Source: an uncultured Pelagibacteraceae bacterium
Lineage (GTDB): Bacteria; Pseudomonadota; Alphaproteobacteria; Pelagibacterales; Pelagibacteraceae
Direction: 5' to 3'
Assembly: GCA_902560855.1 (NCBI GenBank)
Contig: CACENJ010000004.1
Location: 1 to 64,000, forward strand
Length of the DNA stretch: 64,000 nt
The notes under the pieces are model-generated. The model searched no databases, was not told where the DNA came from, and was given only the letters and a program-made list of their open reading frames with translations. Of the stretch, positions 21,209 to 30,482 are shown piece by piece; the stretch's first letter is position 1, and every line of letters begins with the position of its first letter. The position numbers were made by a program, and so were the translations under genes.

Positions 21209-21932
21209 TTTTATCTCTTGAAAGTTTTAAAAAAACTTCCTCTAAATTTTTTCTACCATGTTTTTTTATCAGTTCTTCTGGATAGCCTTTATCAATAATA
21301 CTACCATCTTTCATCATTAGCACTGTTTTACACAATCTTGTTACTTCGCTCATATTATGTGAAGCCAACAATATTGATATTTTTTTTTCTTTTTTATAAT
21401 TTTCTAAAAAGCTTCTAACAAAATCACCAATTTCTGGATCAAGAGAAGCTGTTGGTTCATCCAAAAGTAAAACGCTCGGATTATTTATCAAAGCCTTGGC
21501 CAAACTAGCTCTGTTTTTCTGTCCTGAAGAAAGCTCACCTGTTATTCTATTTAATAAATCCTCTAATCTTAATTTCTCAACAAGGTACTCAATTCTATTT
21601 TTTATATTAGGAACATTATATAATTTGCAGTATACAATTAAGTTTTGTTTTACAGTAAGTTTTTTTGGTAATTCAATATAAGGTGAAATAAAATTTATTT
21701 TTTGAAGAGTTTCTATTCTATTTTCCTCAATTTTTTTTCCATCTATTAATATCTCTCCATATGAAGGTTTTAGCAAACCAAGCATCATTCCTATAGTTGT
21801 TGTTTTTCCACAACCATTTGGCCCAAGCAACCCTAAGATTTCATTTTCTTTTATATTAAATGAAATACCTTTCACAGCTTCTTTTGATCCATAGTTTTTT
21901 TTAAGATTTCTAATTTCTACTAAATTTTCCAT
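21195..21932 (-). CDS. ABC transporter ATP-binding protein (ABC-2 exporter)
   Basis: Cytoplasmic ATPase that pairs with the adjoining permease. The 245 residues show Walker A GPNGCGKTT (about 35-43), Q-loop near KINFISPYIEL, signature LSSGQKNRASLAKAL (LSSGQ rather than LSGGQ), Walker B VLLLDEPTASLD and the switch histidine in LLASHNMSE. It is read after the Sua5-type gene with a one-base stop/start overlap and before the permease with a 14-base overlap. The arrangement resembles E. coli YadG/YadH; no periplasmic binding protein is present, consistent with export. Confidence 0.9.
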   Translation of the reverse strand: MENLVEIRNLKKNYGSKEAVKGISFNIKENEILGLLGPNGCGKTTTIGMMLGLLKPSYGEILIDGKKIEENRIETLQKINFISPYIELPKKLTVKQNLIVYCKLYNVPNIKNRIEYLVEKLRLEDLLNRITGELSSGQKNRASLAKALINNPSVLLLDEPTASLDPEIGDFVRSFLENYKKEKKISILLASHNMSEVTRLCKTVLMMKDGSIIDKGYPEELIKKHGRKNLEEVFLKLSRDKNESY

Positions 21933-22864
21933 TAAAATTTTGATGCCCTTATCAATCTATCATTTATTGCTTGACCAAAACCTTTATTTGGTATTTTTTC
22001 AACAGATATACTCTTAAATTTTTTTTTTCTAATCATTCTCAAAGTTTTATACAAATTTTTTGCAGCTTCCTTAAGATTTTTATTTTTACTTAAATAATAA
22101 AAGTTTTTAGCAGATTTTTTTCTTTTTTGAATTAATATAAATGCCTCATCTATTTTTGATTTTTTAACGTTCAATCTAATTGGAATTCCGGGAGAATAAT
22201 GAATTTTTCCTTGCCCAGGTGAAATAATTTTTTTTAAATTATTATTAAATTTAAGATTTGTTCTGAGAATTTTGTTTATTTTACTTATTTCTATTCCTCC
22301 TAATCTAAGTACTTTTGGCCTTCCGATTAAATTTATTATTGTTGATTCCAAACCTACATGCGATCTTCCTCCATCAAGAATAAATTTTATTTTTTTTCCA
22401 AATTCGTCTATTACATCTTCTTTAGATACCGGGCTGATTTTTGTAGAAATATTTGCACTAGGTGCCGCGAGCGGATAGTTAATAATTGTAAGAAGCTTTT
22501 TTGTTATTGGATGATTAGGAAATCGTACGGCTAGAGTTTTTTTATTATTAGTTACATTCTTACAAATTTTACTATCTTTTTTTAGCTTTAAAACAAAAGT
22601 AATTGGACCCGGACAAAGTTTTTCGTATAATTTAAAAAAGTCATTATTTAATTCACAATCTTTTTTTAGCATATTTAAATTACAATAATGAACAATTAGT
22701 GGGTTTTTTTTGGGTCTTTTTTTTAATTTAAATATTTTACTAGTAGCTTTTTTTGAATAAGCATTTGCAGCTAGGCCATAAACTGTCTCGGTAGGAACCG
22801 CAATACAATTATTATTATCAAGATATTTCTTAGCTTTTTTGATATTTGAATGATTGCGTTTCAT
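21932..22864 (-). CDS. tsaC: Sua5/TsaC threonylcarbamoyl-AMP synthase
   Basis: Makes threonylcarbamoyl-AMP for the t6A modification at position 37 of ANN-decoding tRNAs. The 310-residue length and two-part structure (YrdC domain about 10-185, Sua5 domain about 200-310) match the Sua5 form rather than short TsaC. Motifs: PTETVYGLAANAY (about 24-36), KKRPKKNPLIVHY, the SANIS/ LDGG segment, then linker HYSPGIPI near residue 230. It begins only 20 bases from the divergent xseB start, so promoters for both directions must overlap or lie within coding sequence. Confidence 0.92.
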   Translation of the reverse strand: MKRNHSNIKKAKKYLDNNNCIAVPTETVYGLAANAYSKKATSKIFKLKKRPKKNPLIVHYCNLNMLKKDCELNNDFFKLYEKLCPGPITFVLKLKKDSKICKNVTNNKKTLAVRFPNHPITKKLLTIINYPLAAPSANISTKISPVSKEDVIDEFGKKIKFILDGGRSHVGLESTIINLIGRPKVLRLGGIEISKINKILRTNLKFNNNLKKIISPGQGKIHYSPGIPIRLNVKKSKIDEAFILIQKRKKSAKNFYYLSKNKNLKEAAKNLYKTLRMIRKKKFKSISVEKIPNKGFGQAINDRLIRASKF

Positions 22865-22884
22865 GTATTATCACTAACTAATAT

Positions 22885-23130
22885 ATGAAAGAAAAAAATT
22901 TACCAGATTATAATAATTCTAAATCCCTTGAAGAATTAACAAAAGAAGTAAATAAAATTATTGAGGAACTAGAAAAACAGAAAGATATAAGAAGCTCGTT
23001 AGAAGATTACCAAAAGTTAATAAAACTTAATAGTATTATTGAAAAAAAATTTCAAAAAAAATCTAAAGACATAAATCAAAATATTAAAGACAAAGTAAAA
23101 AGTATAAAAAAGAAAAAAAATGTTAAATGA
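22885..23130 (+). CDS. xseB: Exodeoxyribonuclease VII small subunit
   Basis: An 81-residue helical protein matching XseB: the core SLEELTKEVNKIIEELE (about residues 14-30), then a loop and second helix (LEDYQKLIKLNSIIEKKF), with a lysine-rich tail. XseB binds several copies to the large subunit XseA, which is not in this window. The gene is immediately upstream of ispA with an 11-base overlap, and the order xseB-ispA-dxs is a widely conserved proteobacterial operon, which supports the call for such a short gene. Confidence 0.9.
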   Translation: MKEKNLPDYNNSKSLEELTKEVNKIIEELEKQKDIRSSLEDYQKLIKLNSIIEKKFQKKSKDINQNIKDKVKSIKKKKNVK

Positions 23131-23992
23131 TCTTAATAAAGTAGTTAAAGATATAAATTTATTTTTAAAAAAATATTTAAAAAAACAAAAATATTCAGGT
23201 TTACTATCTGCCATGAATTATGGGCTTTTTCCTGGAGGAAAAAAAATAAGATCCAAGATCTTAGTTGACGTTGGTAAAATATTTAATGTCAAATATAGCA
23301 AGTTAATAATTATTGGAGCTGCAGTAGAATGCATACACGCATATTCATTAATTCATGATGATCTTCCTTGTATGGATAATGATTTTGTAAGAAGAGGAAA
23401 GCCTTCTACACATGTAAAATTTGGTGAAGCAACAGCAGTATTGGCAGGCAATTCCTTGCTTACTCTAGCATTTGAGATTTTAAGTAATAAAAAACTGAAT
23501 TTAAAAGAAAAAACTAAAAATATATTAATTTCAAAATTATCAAGTTACTCAGGACACACAGGAATAGCAGGAGGTCAATTTTTAGATTTAGATTTTGAAA
23601 ATCAAAAAGTGCCTTTAAAAAAAATTGTTGATATGCAATTAAAAAAAACTGGAAAATTATTTGCTTATTGTTGTTCTGTTCCAGCTATTATTAATAATAA
23701 TGATATTAAAAAAATTAATACATTTGAAAAAATTGGTTATGATATAGGATTGTTATTTCAAATAGCAGATGATTTGATTGATCATAGAGGAGATGCAAAA
23801 AAAGCAGGAAAAAAAACAAAAAAAGATAAAAAGTTTGGTAAAGCTACTCTTATCAGTTTACTAGGATACAAAAAAACTGTTATATATAGTAAAAAATTGA
23901 GAATAAAAATTCAAAAAAAAATAAGCAAGTATGGTTGGAGATCAAAAAATTTGAACGAAACAATAAACTATATATTAAATAGAAATAAATGA
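23120..23992 (+). CDS. ispA: Farnesyl/geranyl diphosphate synthase
   Basis: Condenses C5 isoprenoid units to geranyl and farnesyl diphosphate. The 290-residue trans-prenyltransferase shows the first Asp-rich motif [10 protein letters not shown] (about 88-97, with the two-residue insertion typical of bacterial FPP synthases) and the second motif [10 protein letters not shown] (about 212-221). It lies in the xseB-ispA-dxs operon. Products feed quinones (IspB below), cell-wall carriers and, in a proteorhodopsin-bearing organism, retinal; retinal genes themselves are not in the window. Confidence 0.95.
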   Translation: MLNDLNKVVKDINLFLKKYLKKQKYSGLLSAMNYGLFPGGKKIRSKILVDVGKIFNVKYSKLIIIGAAVECIHAYSLIHDDLPCMDNDFVRRGKPSTHVKFGEATAVLAGNSLLTLAFEILSNKKLNLKEKTKNILISKLSSYSGHTGIAGGQFLDLDFENQKVPLKKIVDMQLKKTGKLFAYCCSVPAIINNNDIKKINTFEKIGYDIGLLFQIADDLIDHRGDAKKAGKKTKKDKKFGKATLISLLGYKKTVIYSKKLRIKIQKKISKYGWRSKNLNETINYILNRNK

Positions 23993-25903
23993 ATAAATAC
24001 CAATATTTAAATAATGTAAATTTTCCATCAGATATTAAAAAATTATCTGTAGATGAATTAAAAATTCTTTCAGAAGAAATTAGAAAAGAAATGATTGAAG
24101 CAGTATCAATTACTGGCGGTCATTTAGGTGCAGGATTAGGCGTTGTTGAATTAACAGTAGCATTACATTATATATTTGATACACCCAACGATAAGTTAAT
24201 TTGGGATGTTGGACACCAAAGCTATCCACATAAAATTATAACTGGAAGAAAGGAAAAGATAAGAACGCTTAGACAAGGAAAAGGTTTATCTGGTTTTACA
24301 AAAAGAACCGAAAGTGAATATGATCCATTTGGTGCAGCTCATAGTTCAACTTCAATTTCTTCAGCACTTGGCGTAGCAGTTGCAAATAAATTATCAAATA
24401 AATCTAATGATGTAGTTGCAGTTATTGGCGATGGAGCGATTAGTGCTGGTATGGCTTATGAAGCAATGAATAATGCTGGGATTTCAAAAACAAAAATGAT
24501 TGTTGTTTTAAACGATAACGATATGTCGATAGCAAAGCCCGTTGGAGCAATGAGAGCATATCTTGCAAAGTTACTTTCAGGCAAAATGTATTTTAGTCTT
24601 AGAGAAACTATAAAACTGATAATTTCAGCATTTTCTAAAAGATTTAGTGCGAAAGCTGGAGAAGCTGAAGATTTTTTAAGATCTGCAGTTACAGGAGGAA
24701 CTTTATTTAATAAACTAGGTTTTTATTATGTAGGACCAATTGATGGACATGATTTAGATTCTTTAATACCAGTTTTAAAAAATGCTAAAGAATCTAATCA
24801 CGAAGGTCCAATAATGATTCATATAAAAACTAAAAAAGGAAAAGGTTATTCTTTTGCAGAAAACGCATTGGATAAATATCATGGAGTATCAAAATTTAAT
24901 ATAAAAACAGGCGTTCAAGAAAAATCCAAATCTAACATTCCTTCTTATACTAAAGTTTTTGCAAATACATTAATCAAACATGCTGAAAAAGATAGCAAAA
25001 TAATTGGAATTACTGCGGCAATGCCATCTGGAACAGGCATGGATATTTTTGGTCAAAAATTTCCAAAAAGAATGTTTGATGTTGGTATTGCAGAACAACA
25101 TGCAGTTACATTTGCTGCTGGATTAGCAACAGAAGGATTTAAACCTTTTGCAGCCATATATTCAACTTTTTTTACAAAGGGCATACGATCAAGTTGTTCA
25201 TGATGTTGCTATACAGAGTCTTCCAGTGAGATTTGCAATTGATAGAGCAGGATTGGTTGGAGCAGATGGACCTACTCATGCCGGTTCTTTTGATATAACA
25301 TATTTATCAACTCTACCAAATTTTGTAGTAATGGCTGCAAGCGACGAGTCTGAATTGGTTAAAATGATAAGCACCTCAGTAGATATTGATGATCGACCTT
25401 CTGCTTTCAGATACCCAAGAGGTTTGGGCATCGGTATAGATTTACCATCAATTGACAACAAACTAGAAATTGGAAAAGGCAGAATTATTCAAGAAGGAAA
25501 AAAATTAGCAATAATAAATTTTGGAGCAAGACTCAGCGAATGTTTGAATGCATCAAATAGTTTAAAGAAAAAAGGTATTAACGTTACTATAGCCGATGCT
25601 AGATTTGCTAAACCACTTGATGAAAATTTAATTTGGCAGCTGGCAACTGACCACGAGTCTATTATTACAATTGAAGAAGGTTCTATAGGAGGATTTGGAT
25701 CACATGTTGCAAAATTTTTATCGGAAAAAAATCTTTTAGACAAAGGATTGAAGTTTAGATCAATGATTTTGCCTGATAAATTTATTGATCAAGACAAACC
25801 TGAATTAATGTATAGATCTGCTGGATTGGATAGCCAGACAATAGAAAATAAAGTTCTGGATTTACTTAACTCAAATGTTGTTCTTCAAAAACAAAAACAA
25901 TAA
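23989..25903 (+). CDS. dxs: 1-deoxy-D-xylulose-5-phosphate synthase (reading frame interrupted by a +1 T)
   Basis: DXS makes DXP from pyruvate and glyceraldehyde-3-phosphate, the entry step of the MEP isoprenoid pathway. The N-terminal part has [12 protein letters not shown], the ThDP motif [15 protein letters not shown] (about 149-163) and [13 protein letters not shown]. The first frame ends at about 25203; the remaining third ([20 protein letters not shown], the transketolase-like domains) is in a different frame. The break is at a seven-T run (25167-25173). With six T the join reads [11 protein letters not shown] and gives 637 residues, the usual length. An assembly error is likeliest, since DXS is essential where the MEP route is the only one. 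Confidence 0.94.
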
Positions 25904-26989
25904 TTAGCTTCCACACTGTGCCTTATTTAAAAGGTAGTGATCGAGCAGAACACAATTTAACATAGCTTCTCCAACTGGTACCGCTCTAATTCCGACGCAA
26001 GGGTCATGTCTACCTTTTACAGAAATAGAAGTATTTTTTCCAAACTTATCAATTGTTTTTCTACTTTTTAAAATAGAAGAAGTTGGTTTAACTGCAAAAG
26101 AAACTATTATTTCTTGACCAGTAGATATTCCACCAAGTATTCCACCTGCATTATTAGAATTAAATTTTATTTTCTTTCCTTTTTGTGAAATTTCATCTGA
26201 ATTTTCTTCCCCAGTTAAAAGAGCCGAATTCATTCCTGACCCAACATTTACACCTTTTACTGCGTTTATGCTCATCATTGCGGAAGCTATATCCATATCG
26301 AGTTTAGAATATATCGGTGCACCTAATCCGCCGGGTATACCTCTTGCTCTTATCTCAACAACAGCTCCACATGAAGAACCAGATTTTCTTATACTTAATA
26401 AGTATTTTTCCCAAAGCTTAACTATCGATTTATCAGGACAAAAAAATGAATTTTTTCTTATATTGTTGTCGTTCCATTTATTTATATCACAACCAAGAAT
26501 TCCTAATTGAGTTACAGCACCAATTACTTTAAATTTTTTTCCCAACTTTTTTTCCAACACTTTCCTTGCAATTGCCCCCGCGGCAACTCTTGAAGCTGTT
26601 TCTCTTGCAGATTGCCTGCCTCCACCTCTATAATCTCTAATTCCATATTTTTTAAAGTAAGTAAAATCCGCATGTCCTGGTCTAAATTTATTTTTTATTG
26701 TCTCATAATCTCTAGATCTAGCATCTTTATTGTAAATTATAAGAGAAATAGGAGTACCAGTTGTTTTACCTTCAAACACACCAGATAATATTTCTACTTT
26801 ATCATCTTCTTTTCTTTGAGTTGTAAATTTTGATTGGCCAGGTTTTCTTTTATTCAAGTCAATTTGAATATCCTTTTCTTTTAGTCCAATATTTGGAGGA
26901 CAACCATCAACTATACATCCTATGGCCGGACCATGAGATTCTCCCCATGTAGTGAAACGAAATAGCTTTCCAAAAGTATTAAATGACAT
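25904..26989 (-). CDS. aroC: Chorismate synthase
   Basis: FMN-dependent last step of the shikimate pathway, turning EPSP into chorismate for aromatic amino acids, folate and quinones. I start at ATG 26989 ([20 protein letters not shown]) rather than an in-frame ATG at 27031, because the former is the family N terminus. Motifs: [12 protein letters not shown] (residues 13-24), [36 protein letters not shown], and late [19 protein letters not shown]. Length 361 is typical. The gene converges on dxs with stop codons abutting. Confidence 0.97.
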   Translation of the reverse strand: MSFNTFGKLFRFTTWGESHGPAIGCIVDGCPPNIGLKEKDIQIDLNKRKPGQSKFTTQRKEDDKVEILSGVFEGKTTGTPISLIIYNKDARSRDYETIKNKFRPGHADFTYFKKYGIRDYRGGGRQSARETASRVAAGAIARKVLEKKLGKKFKVIGAVTQLGILGCDINKWNDNNIRKNSFFCPDKSIVKLWEKYLLSIRKSGSSCGAVVEIRARGIPGGLGAPIYSKLDMDIASAMMSINAVKGVNVGSGMNSALLTGEENSDEISQKGKKIKFNSNNAGGILGGISTGQEIIVSFAVKPTSSILKSRKTIDKFGKNTSISVKGRHDPCVGIRAVPVGEAMLNCVLLDHYLLNKAQCGS

Positions 26990-27022
26990 AAAATATATTA
27001 TATAAGTTATTTTGTTGAAATT

Positions 27023-27649
27023 ATGAATCAAAAAAACTCTCTTGGCTTAGATTATTGCTTTAAGGATTTAGAAAATCCCATAGATCTCTTTAGCGAATGG
27101 TTTAATGAGGCAAAAAAGAAGGAGATAAACGATCCAAATGCACTTGCGCTAGCAACAGTTGATAAAAAAGGACTCCCTTCAGTCAGAGTAGTATTGTTAA
27201 AAGATTACAATCAAAATGGATTTGTTTTTTATACAAATCTTAATAGTAATAAAAGTAATGATTTAAAAATTAATCCAAATGCATCCATGTGCTTTTATTG
27301 GAAAAGCTTACTAAGACAAATAAGAGTTAGTGGAAAAATATTAAGCGTATCAGATAAAGAAGCGGATATTTATTACAATTCTAGATCTTATGATAGTAGG
27401 ATTGGTGCATGGGCGTCAAAGCAAAGCGCAGTTTTAAAAAATAGAGATGAATTATATAAATCAATAGAAAATTATAAAAAAAAATATCCCGATCAAAACA
27501 AAGTTCCAAGGCCAAGTCACTGGTCAGGTTGGAAGTTAATACCTTATGAAATTGAGTTTTGGTTAGAAGGCAATAATAGAATTCATCAGAGATTAAAATA
27601 CTCAAAAGAAAAAGATGATAAATGGAACAAATCTCTTCTAAGTCCTTAA
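27023..27649 (+). CDS. pdxH: Pyridoxine/pyridoxamine 5'-phosphate oxidase
   Basis: FMN enzyme producing pyridoxal 5'-phosphate in de novo and salvage B6 pathways. The 208-residue split-barrel protein has the FMN-binding [18 protein letters not shown] (about 54-71), the [17 protein letters not shown] segment (about 115-132), and the C-terminal [20 protein letters not shown] (about 172-191). It starts 33 bases from the divergent aroC start and ends overlapping ispB by four bases (shared TTAA), showing how tightly the region is packed. Confidence 0.96.
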   Translation: MNQKNSLGLDYCFKDLENPIDLFSEWFNEAKKKEINDPNALALATVDKKGLPSVRVVLLKDYNQNGFVFYTNLNSNKSNDLKINPNASMCFYWKSLLRQIRVSGKILSVSDKEADIYYNSRSYDSRIGAWASKQSAVLKNRDELYKSIENYKKKYPDQNKVPRPSHWSGWKLIPYEIEFWLEGNNRIHQRLKYSKEKDDKWNKSLLSP

Positions 27650-28659
27650 AAAGTTCTTTCCAAACTAAATGAGGTTAAATTTTGAAAAATTGTTTTTTCT
27701 TTAGACTCTTCAAATATACTTAAAGAATTAGATGCAAGATTAATAAAGTATTTTGCTTTTTCATAACAATCAGAAATAATATTATATTTTTTTATTAATG
27801 ATAAAACTTTTTTAAATTCAATTTCAGACCTTTCTTTTTTATCAAAAATTTGTTTTAGTTCTTTTTTTTCATCTAATTTAGCTTTTTGATAAAGTAAAAT
27901 TATTGGTAAAGTTATTTTACCTTCATAAAAGTCGTTGCCTATTTCTTTGCCAAAGAGTTTTAAATCTGAATTATAATCTAAAGTGTCGTCCGCTATTTGA
28001 AAAGTTAAGCCAAGATTTTTTCCATAAAACTCCAAAGCTTCTTTAATTTTATTTTCTTTATTTGCCAGTATAGAACCAACTTTAGTTGCTGCCGCAAATA
28101 ATGATGCCGTTTTTGCAGATATAATTTTTAAATAAGTTTCTTCCAATACATCAATTTCACTTTTATGTTGAAGTTGTAAAATTTCACCTTGTGAAATTTC
28201 TGCTGAAGTTGACGAAAGAAGTTTTAAAACTTCTAGATTTCCATCTTCAACCATCATTTCAAAACATCTGCTTAATAAATAGTCTCCAACTAATATTGAT
28301 GATTGATTTCCCCAGATAATGTTTAAGGTTTTTTTTCCTCTTCTAATCTCTCCTCTATCTATTACATCGTCATGCATTAGTGTAGCGGCATGAATTAATT
28401 CTACACATGCAGCAAGATTAATATCTCTACCACCTTTTGAATAACCACAAAGTTTTGCAGAACCAAGCGTTAGCAAAGCTCTTAATTTTTTACCACCAGT
28501 TCTTAAATGGTATTTTGTCATTTCGTCTACCAATCCTACTTTGCTAGAAAGTTTTGATTTAATTTTTTCTTCAACTAAAATTAGCTTTTCTTCAACTGAA
28601 TTTTTGAGTTCTGAATATGAATTATTTATTCGATTTTTTAACTGAACAACAGTTCCCAT
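27646..28659 (-). CDS. ispB: Long-chain polyprenyl (octaprenyl-type) diphosphate synthase
   Basis: Makes the polyprenyl tail of ubiquinone. The 337-residue trans-prenyltransferase shows the first motif MHDDVIDRGEIRRG (about 96-109, direct DDxxD without the insertion seen in IspA) and the second motif FQIADDTLDYNSD (about 223-235). Ring-size selectivity cannot be read with certainty; octaprenyl or decaprenyl are both possible, the latter being common in alphaproteobacteria. It is divergent from the S49 peptidase gene; 110 bases separate them. Confidence 0.93.
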   Translation of the reverse strand: MGTVVQLKNRINNSYSELKNSVEEKLILVEEKIKSKLSSKVGLVDEMTKYHLRTGGKKLRALLTLGSAKLCGYSKGGRDINLAACVELIHAATLMHDDVIDRGEIRRGKKTLNIIWGNQSSILVGDYLLSRCFEMMVEDGNLEVLKLLSSTSAEISQGEILQLQHKSEIDVLEETYLKIISAKTASLFAAATKVGSILANKENKIKEALEFYGKNLGLTFQIADDTLDYNSDLKLFGKEIGNDFYEGKITLPIILLYQKAKLDEKKELKQIFDKKERSEIEFKKVLSLIKKYNIISDCYEKAKYFINLASNSLSIFEESKEKTIFQNLTSFSLERTF

Positions 28660-28701
28660 ACCTTTAAATTAGTATAATTAAGGGAATATTATACTTATCA
28701 A

Positions 28702-28729
28702 TTGACGCACCTCAAACTTCAACTATAAG
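28702..28729 (+). promoter_or_regulatory. Sigma-70-type promoter for the S49 peptidase/glyQS unit
   Basis: TTGACG, a 16-base spacer and TATAAG. The element lies 40 bases upstream of the first gene of the 28770-35206 run and points the right way. This is one of the clearest housekeeping promoters in the window. Confidence 0.6.
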
Positions 28730-28769
28730 GAGACTTTATATTAAATCAAAAATTTTATAAGCATTAACT

Positions 28770-29579
28770 ATGTTTTCTTTTTTCAAAAAAAAAAAAATAA
28801 TTCCTCATGTTAAATTAAGTGGAGTAATTGGTAATGTTGGAAAGTTCAAACAAGGAATAGACTTTGCTGGGCAAGAAGATATTTTAAAAAAAGCTTTTTC
28901 AATTAAAAAAGCAGTAGCAGTAGCTATATCAATTAATTCTCCAGGAGGATCACCAGTTCAATCACATTTAATTCATGATTTTATTAAGTACCAAGCTAAA
29001 AAAAATAAAAAAAAAGTCATTGTATTTACCGAAGATGTAGCAGCTTCAGGGGGGTATTTAATTGCTTGTGCTGGAGATGAAATTTATGCTAATCAAAGTT
29101 CAATTGTTGGTTCAATAGGTGTTATCTATTCATCATTTGGTTTTAAAAATTTAATTGAAAAAATCGGTGTCCAAAGAAGAGTTTATACAGCTGGAAAAAA
29201 CAAAAGTACTCTAGACCCTTTTATGGAAGAAAAACAAGAAGACATTGAAAGATTAAAAAATATTCAATTAGATTTACATAAAGATTTTATTGATGTTGTT
29301 GAAAAAAGTAGGGGAAAAAAATTGAATAAAGATAGTGGTATTGAATTATTTTCAGGTGAGTTTTGGTCTGGAAGAAAAGCCAAAGAACTAGGTCTTGTTG
29401 ATGGCATTGGAAATGCTAACCAAATTTTAAGAGAAAAATTTGGTGAAAAAGTTATAATTAAAAAATTTGAAAAAACAAAAGGTTGGCTAGCAAAAAAATT
29501 ATCATCATCAGAAAATCATGCAGATCAAGCAATAAGTATTTTAGAAGAAAGATCTATTTGGCAAAGATATGGTTTCTAA
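28770..29579 (+). CDS. S49 family serine peptidase (SppA/SohB-like)
   Basis: A 269-residue signal-peptide-peptidase-type enzyme with a catalytic Ser/Lys dyad. The serine is in [11 protein letters not shown] (S93) and the lysine most likely K145 in [12 protein letters not shown]; the INSPGGSP oxyanion segment (about 55-62) is conserved. Unlike typical SppA it has no N-terminal membrane helix, starting with a run of lysines, so it may be peripheral or cytoplasmic; short alphaproteobacterial members of the family are often like this. A run of about 13 A bases near codons 6-10 keeps the frame. The gene overlaps glyQ by 11 bases. Confidence 0.9.
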   Translation: MFSFFKKKKIIPHVKLSGVIGNVGKFKQGIDFAGQEDILKKAFSIKKAVAVAISINSPGGSPVQSHLIHDFIKYQAKKNKKKVIVFTEDVAASGGYLIACAGDEIYANQSSIVGSIGVIYSSFGFKNLIEKIGVQRRVYTAGKNKSTLDPFMEEKQEDIERLKNIQLDLHKDFIDVVEKSRGKKLNKDSGIELFSGEFWSGRKAKELGLVDGIGNANQILREKFGEKVIIKKFEKTKGWLAKKLSSSENHADQAISILEERSIWQRYGF

Positions 29580-30480
29580 AAAAAAAAAAGTAAAAAAAAC
29601 AAAAAAGATAAAAAGAATAGCAAAAGTTAAATTTCAAACTTTTCAGGATACGATATTAAATCTACAAAAATATTGGAGCAAACAAGGATGTATTATTTTG
29701 CAACCTTATGATATGGAAGTTGGAGCAGGAACTTTTCATCCGGCAACAACACTTAGATCTTTAGGGCCAAAGCCTTGGAAAACTGCTTATGTTCAACCAT
29801 CGAGAAGACCCACCGACGGCAGATATGGAGAAAATCCAAATCGTCTTCAACACTATTACCAGTTTCAAGTATTAATAAAACCTTCACCAAAAAATATTAA
29901 GAAACTATATTTAAATAGCTTAAAATCTGTTGGAATTAATTATTTAGATCATGACATTAGATTTGTAGAAGACGATTGGGAGAGCCCAACGTTAGGTGCC
30001 GCAGGATTAGGCTGGGAAGTATGGTGTGATGGAATGGAAATCACACAATTTACATATTTTCAGCAAATGGCAGGAATAGAATGTAATCCGGTATCAGTAG
30101 AGTTAACTTATGGCTTAGAAAGAATATGTATGTTTACACAACAGAAAAAAAATGTATTCGATTTAGAATGGAACACAGAAGGGATAAAGTATCGAGAAGT
30201 TTTTTACCAAGCAGAAAAAGAATTTTCCGCTTATAATTTTGAATATGCAAATACAGAATATCTTTTTAAAATTTTTGAAATGCTAGAAAATGAAACAAAA
30301 TCTTTATTAGACAAAAAACTTTCCTTACCTGCTTACGATCAATGTTTGAAAGCTAGTCATGTTTTTAATATTTTGGACGCAAGAGGCGTTATAAGCGTTG
30401 CACAACGAGCCGAATATATATCAAAGATAAGAGAACTTACAAAAAATGTAGGATCAATTTGGTTGAATAGTCAGTCTTAA
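29569..30480 (+). CDS. glyQ: Glycyl-tRNA synthetase alpha subunit
   Basis: Catalytic subunit of the heterotetrameric bacterial GlyRS. The 303 residues include the highly conserved [44 protein letters not shown] and [21 protein letters not shown] stretches. The N terminus carries about 20 extra lysine-rich residues compared with the E. coli protein, if the ATG inside the upstream gene is the true start. Two bases separate it from glyS. Confidence 0.97.
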   Translation: MVSKKKKVKKTKKIKRIAKVKFQTFQDTILNLQKYWSKQGCIILQPYDMEVGAGTFHPATTLRSLGPKPWKTAYVQPSRRPTDGRYGENPNRLQHYYQFQVLIKPSPKNIKKLYLNSLKSVGINYLDHDIRFVEDDWESPTLGAAGLGWEVWCDGMEITQFTYFQQMAGIECNPVSVELTYGLERICMFTQQKKNVFDLEWNTEGIKYREVFYQAEKEFSAYNFEYANTEYLFKIFEMLENETKSLLDKKLSLPAYDQCLKASHVFNILDARGVISVAQRAEYISKIRELTKNVGSIWLNSQS

Positions 30481-30482
30481 AA

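Noticed and set aside
26990..27031. Longer aroC starting at 27031
   Set aside because: The extra residues are not part of the conserved AroC start ([11 protein letters not shown]) and overlap the pdxH start.
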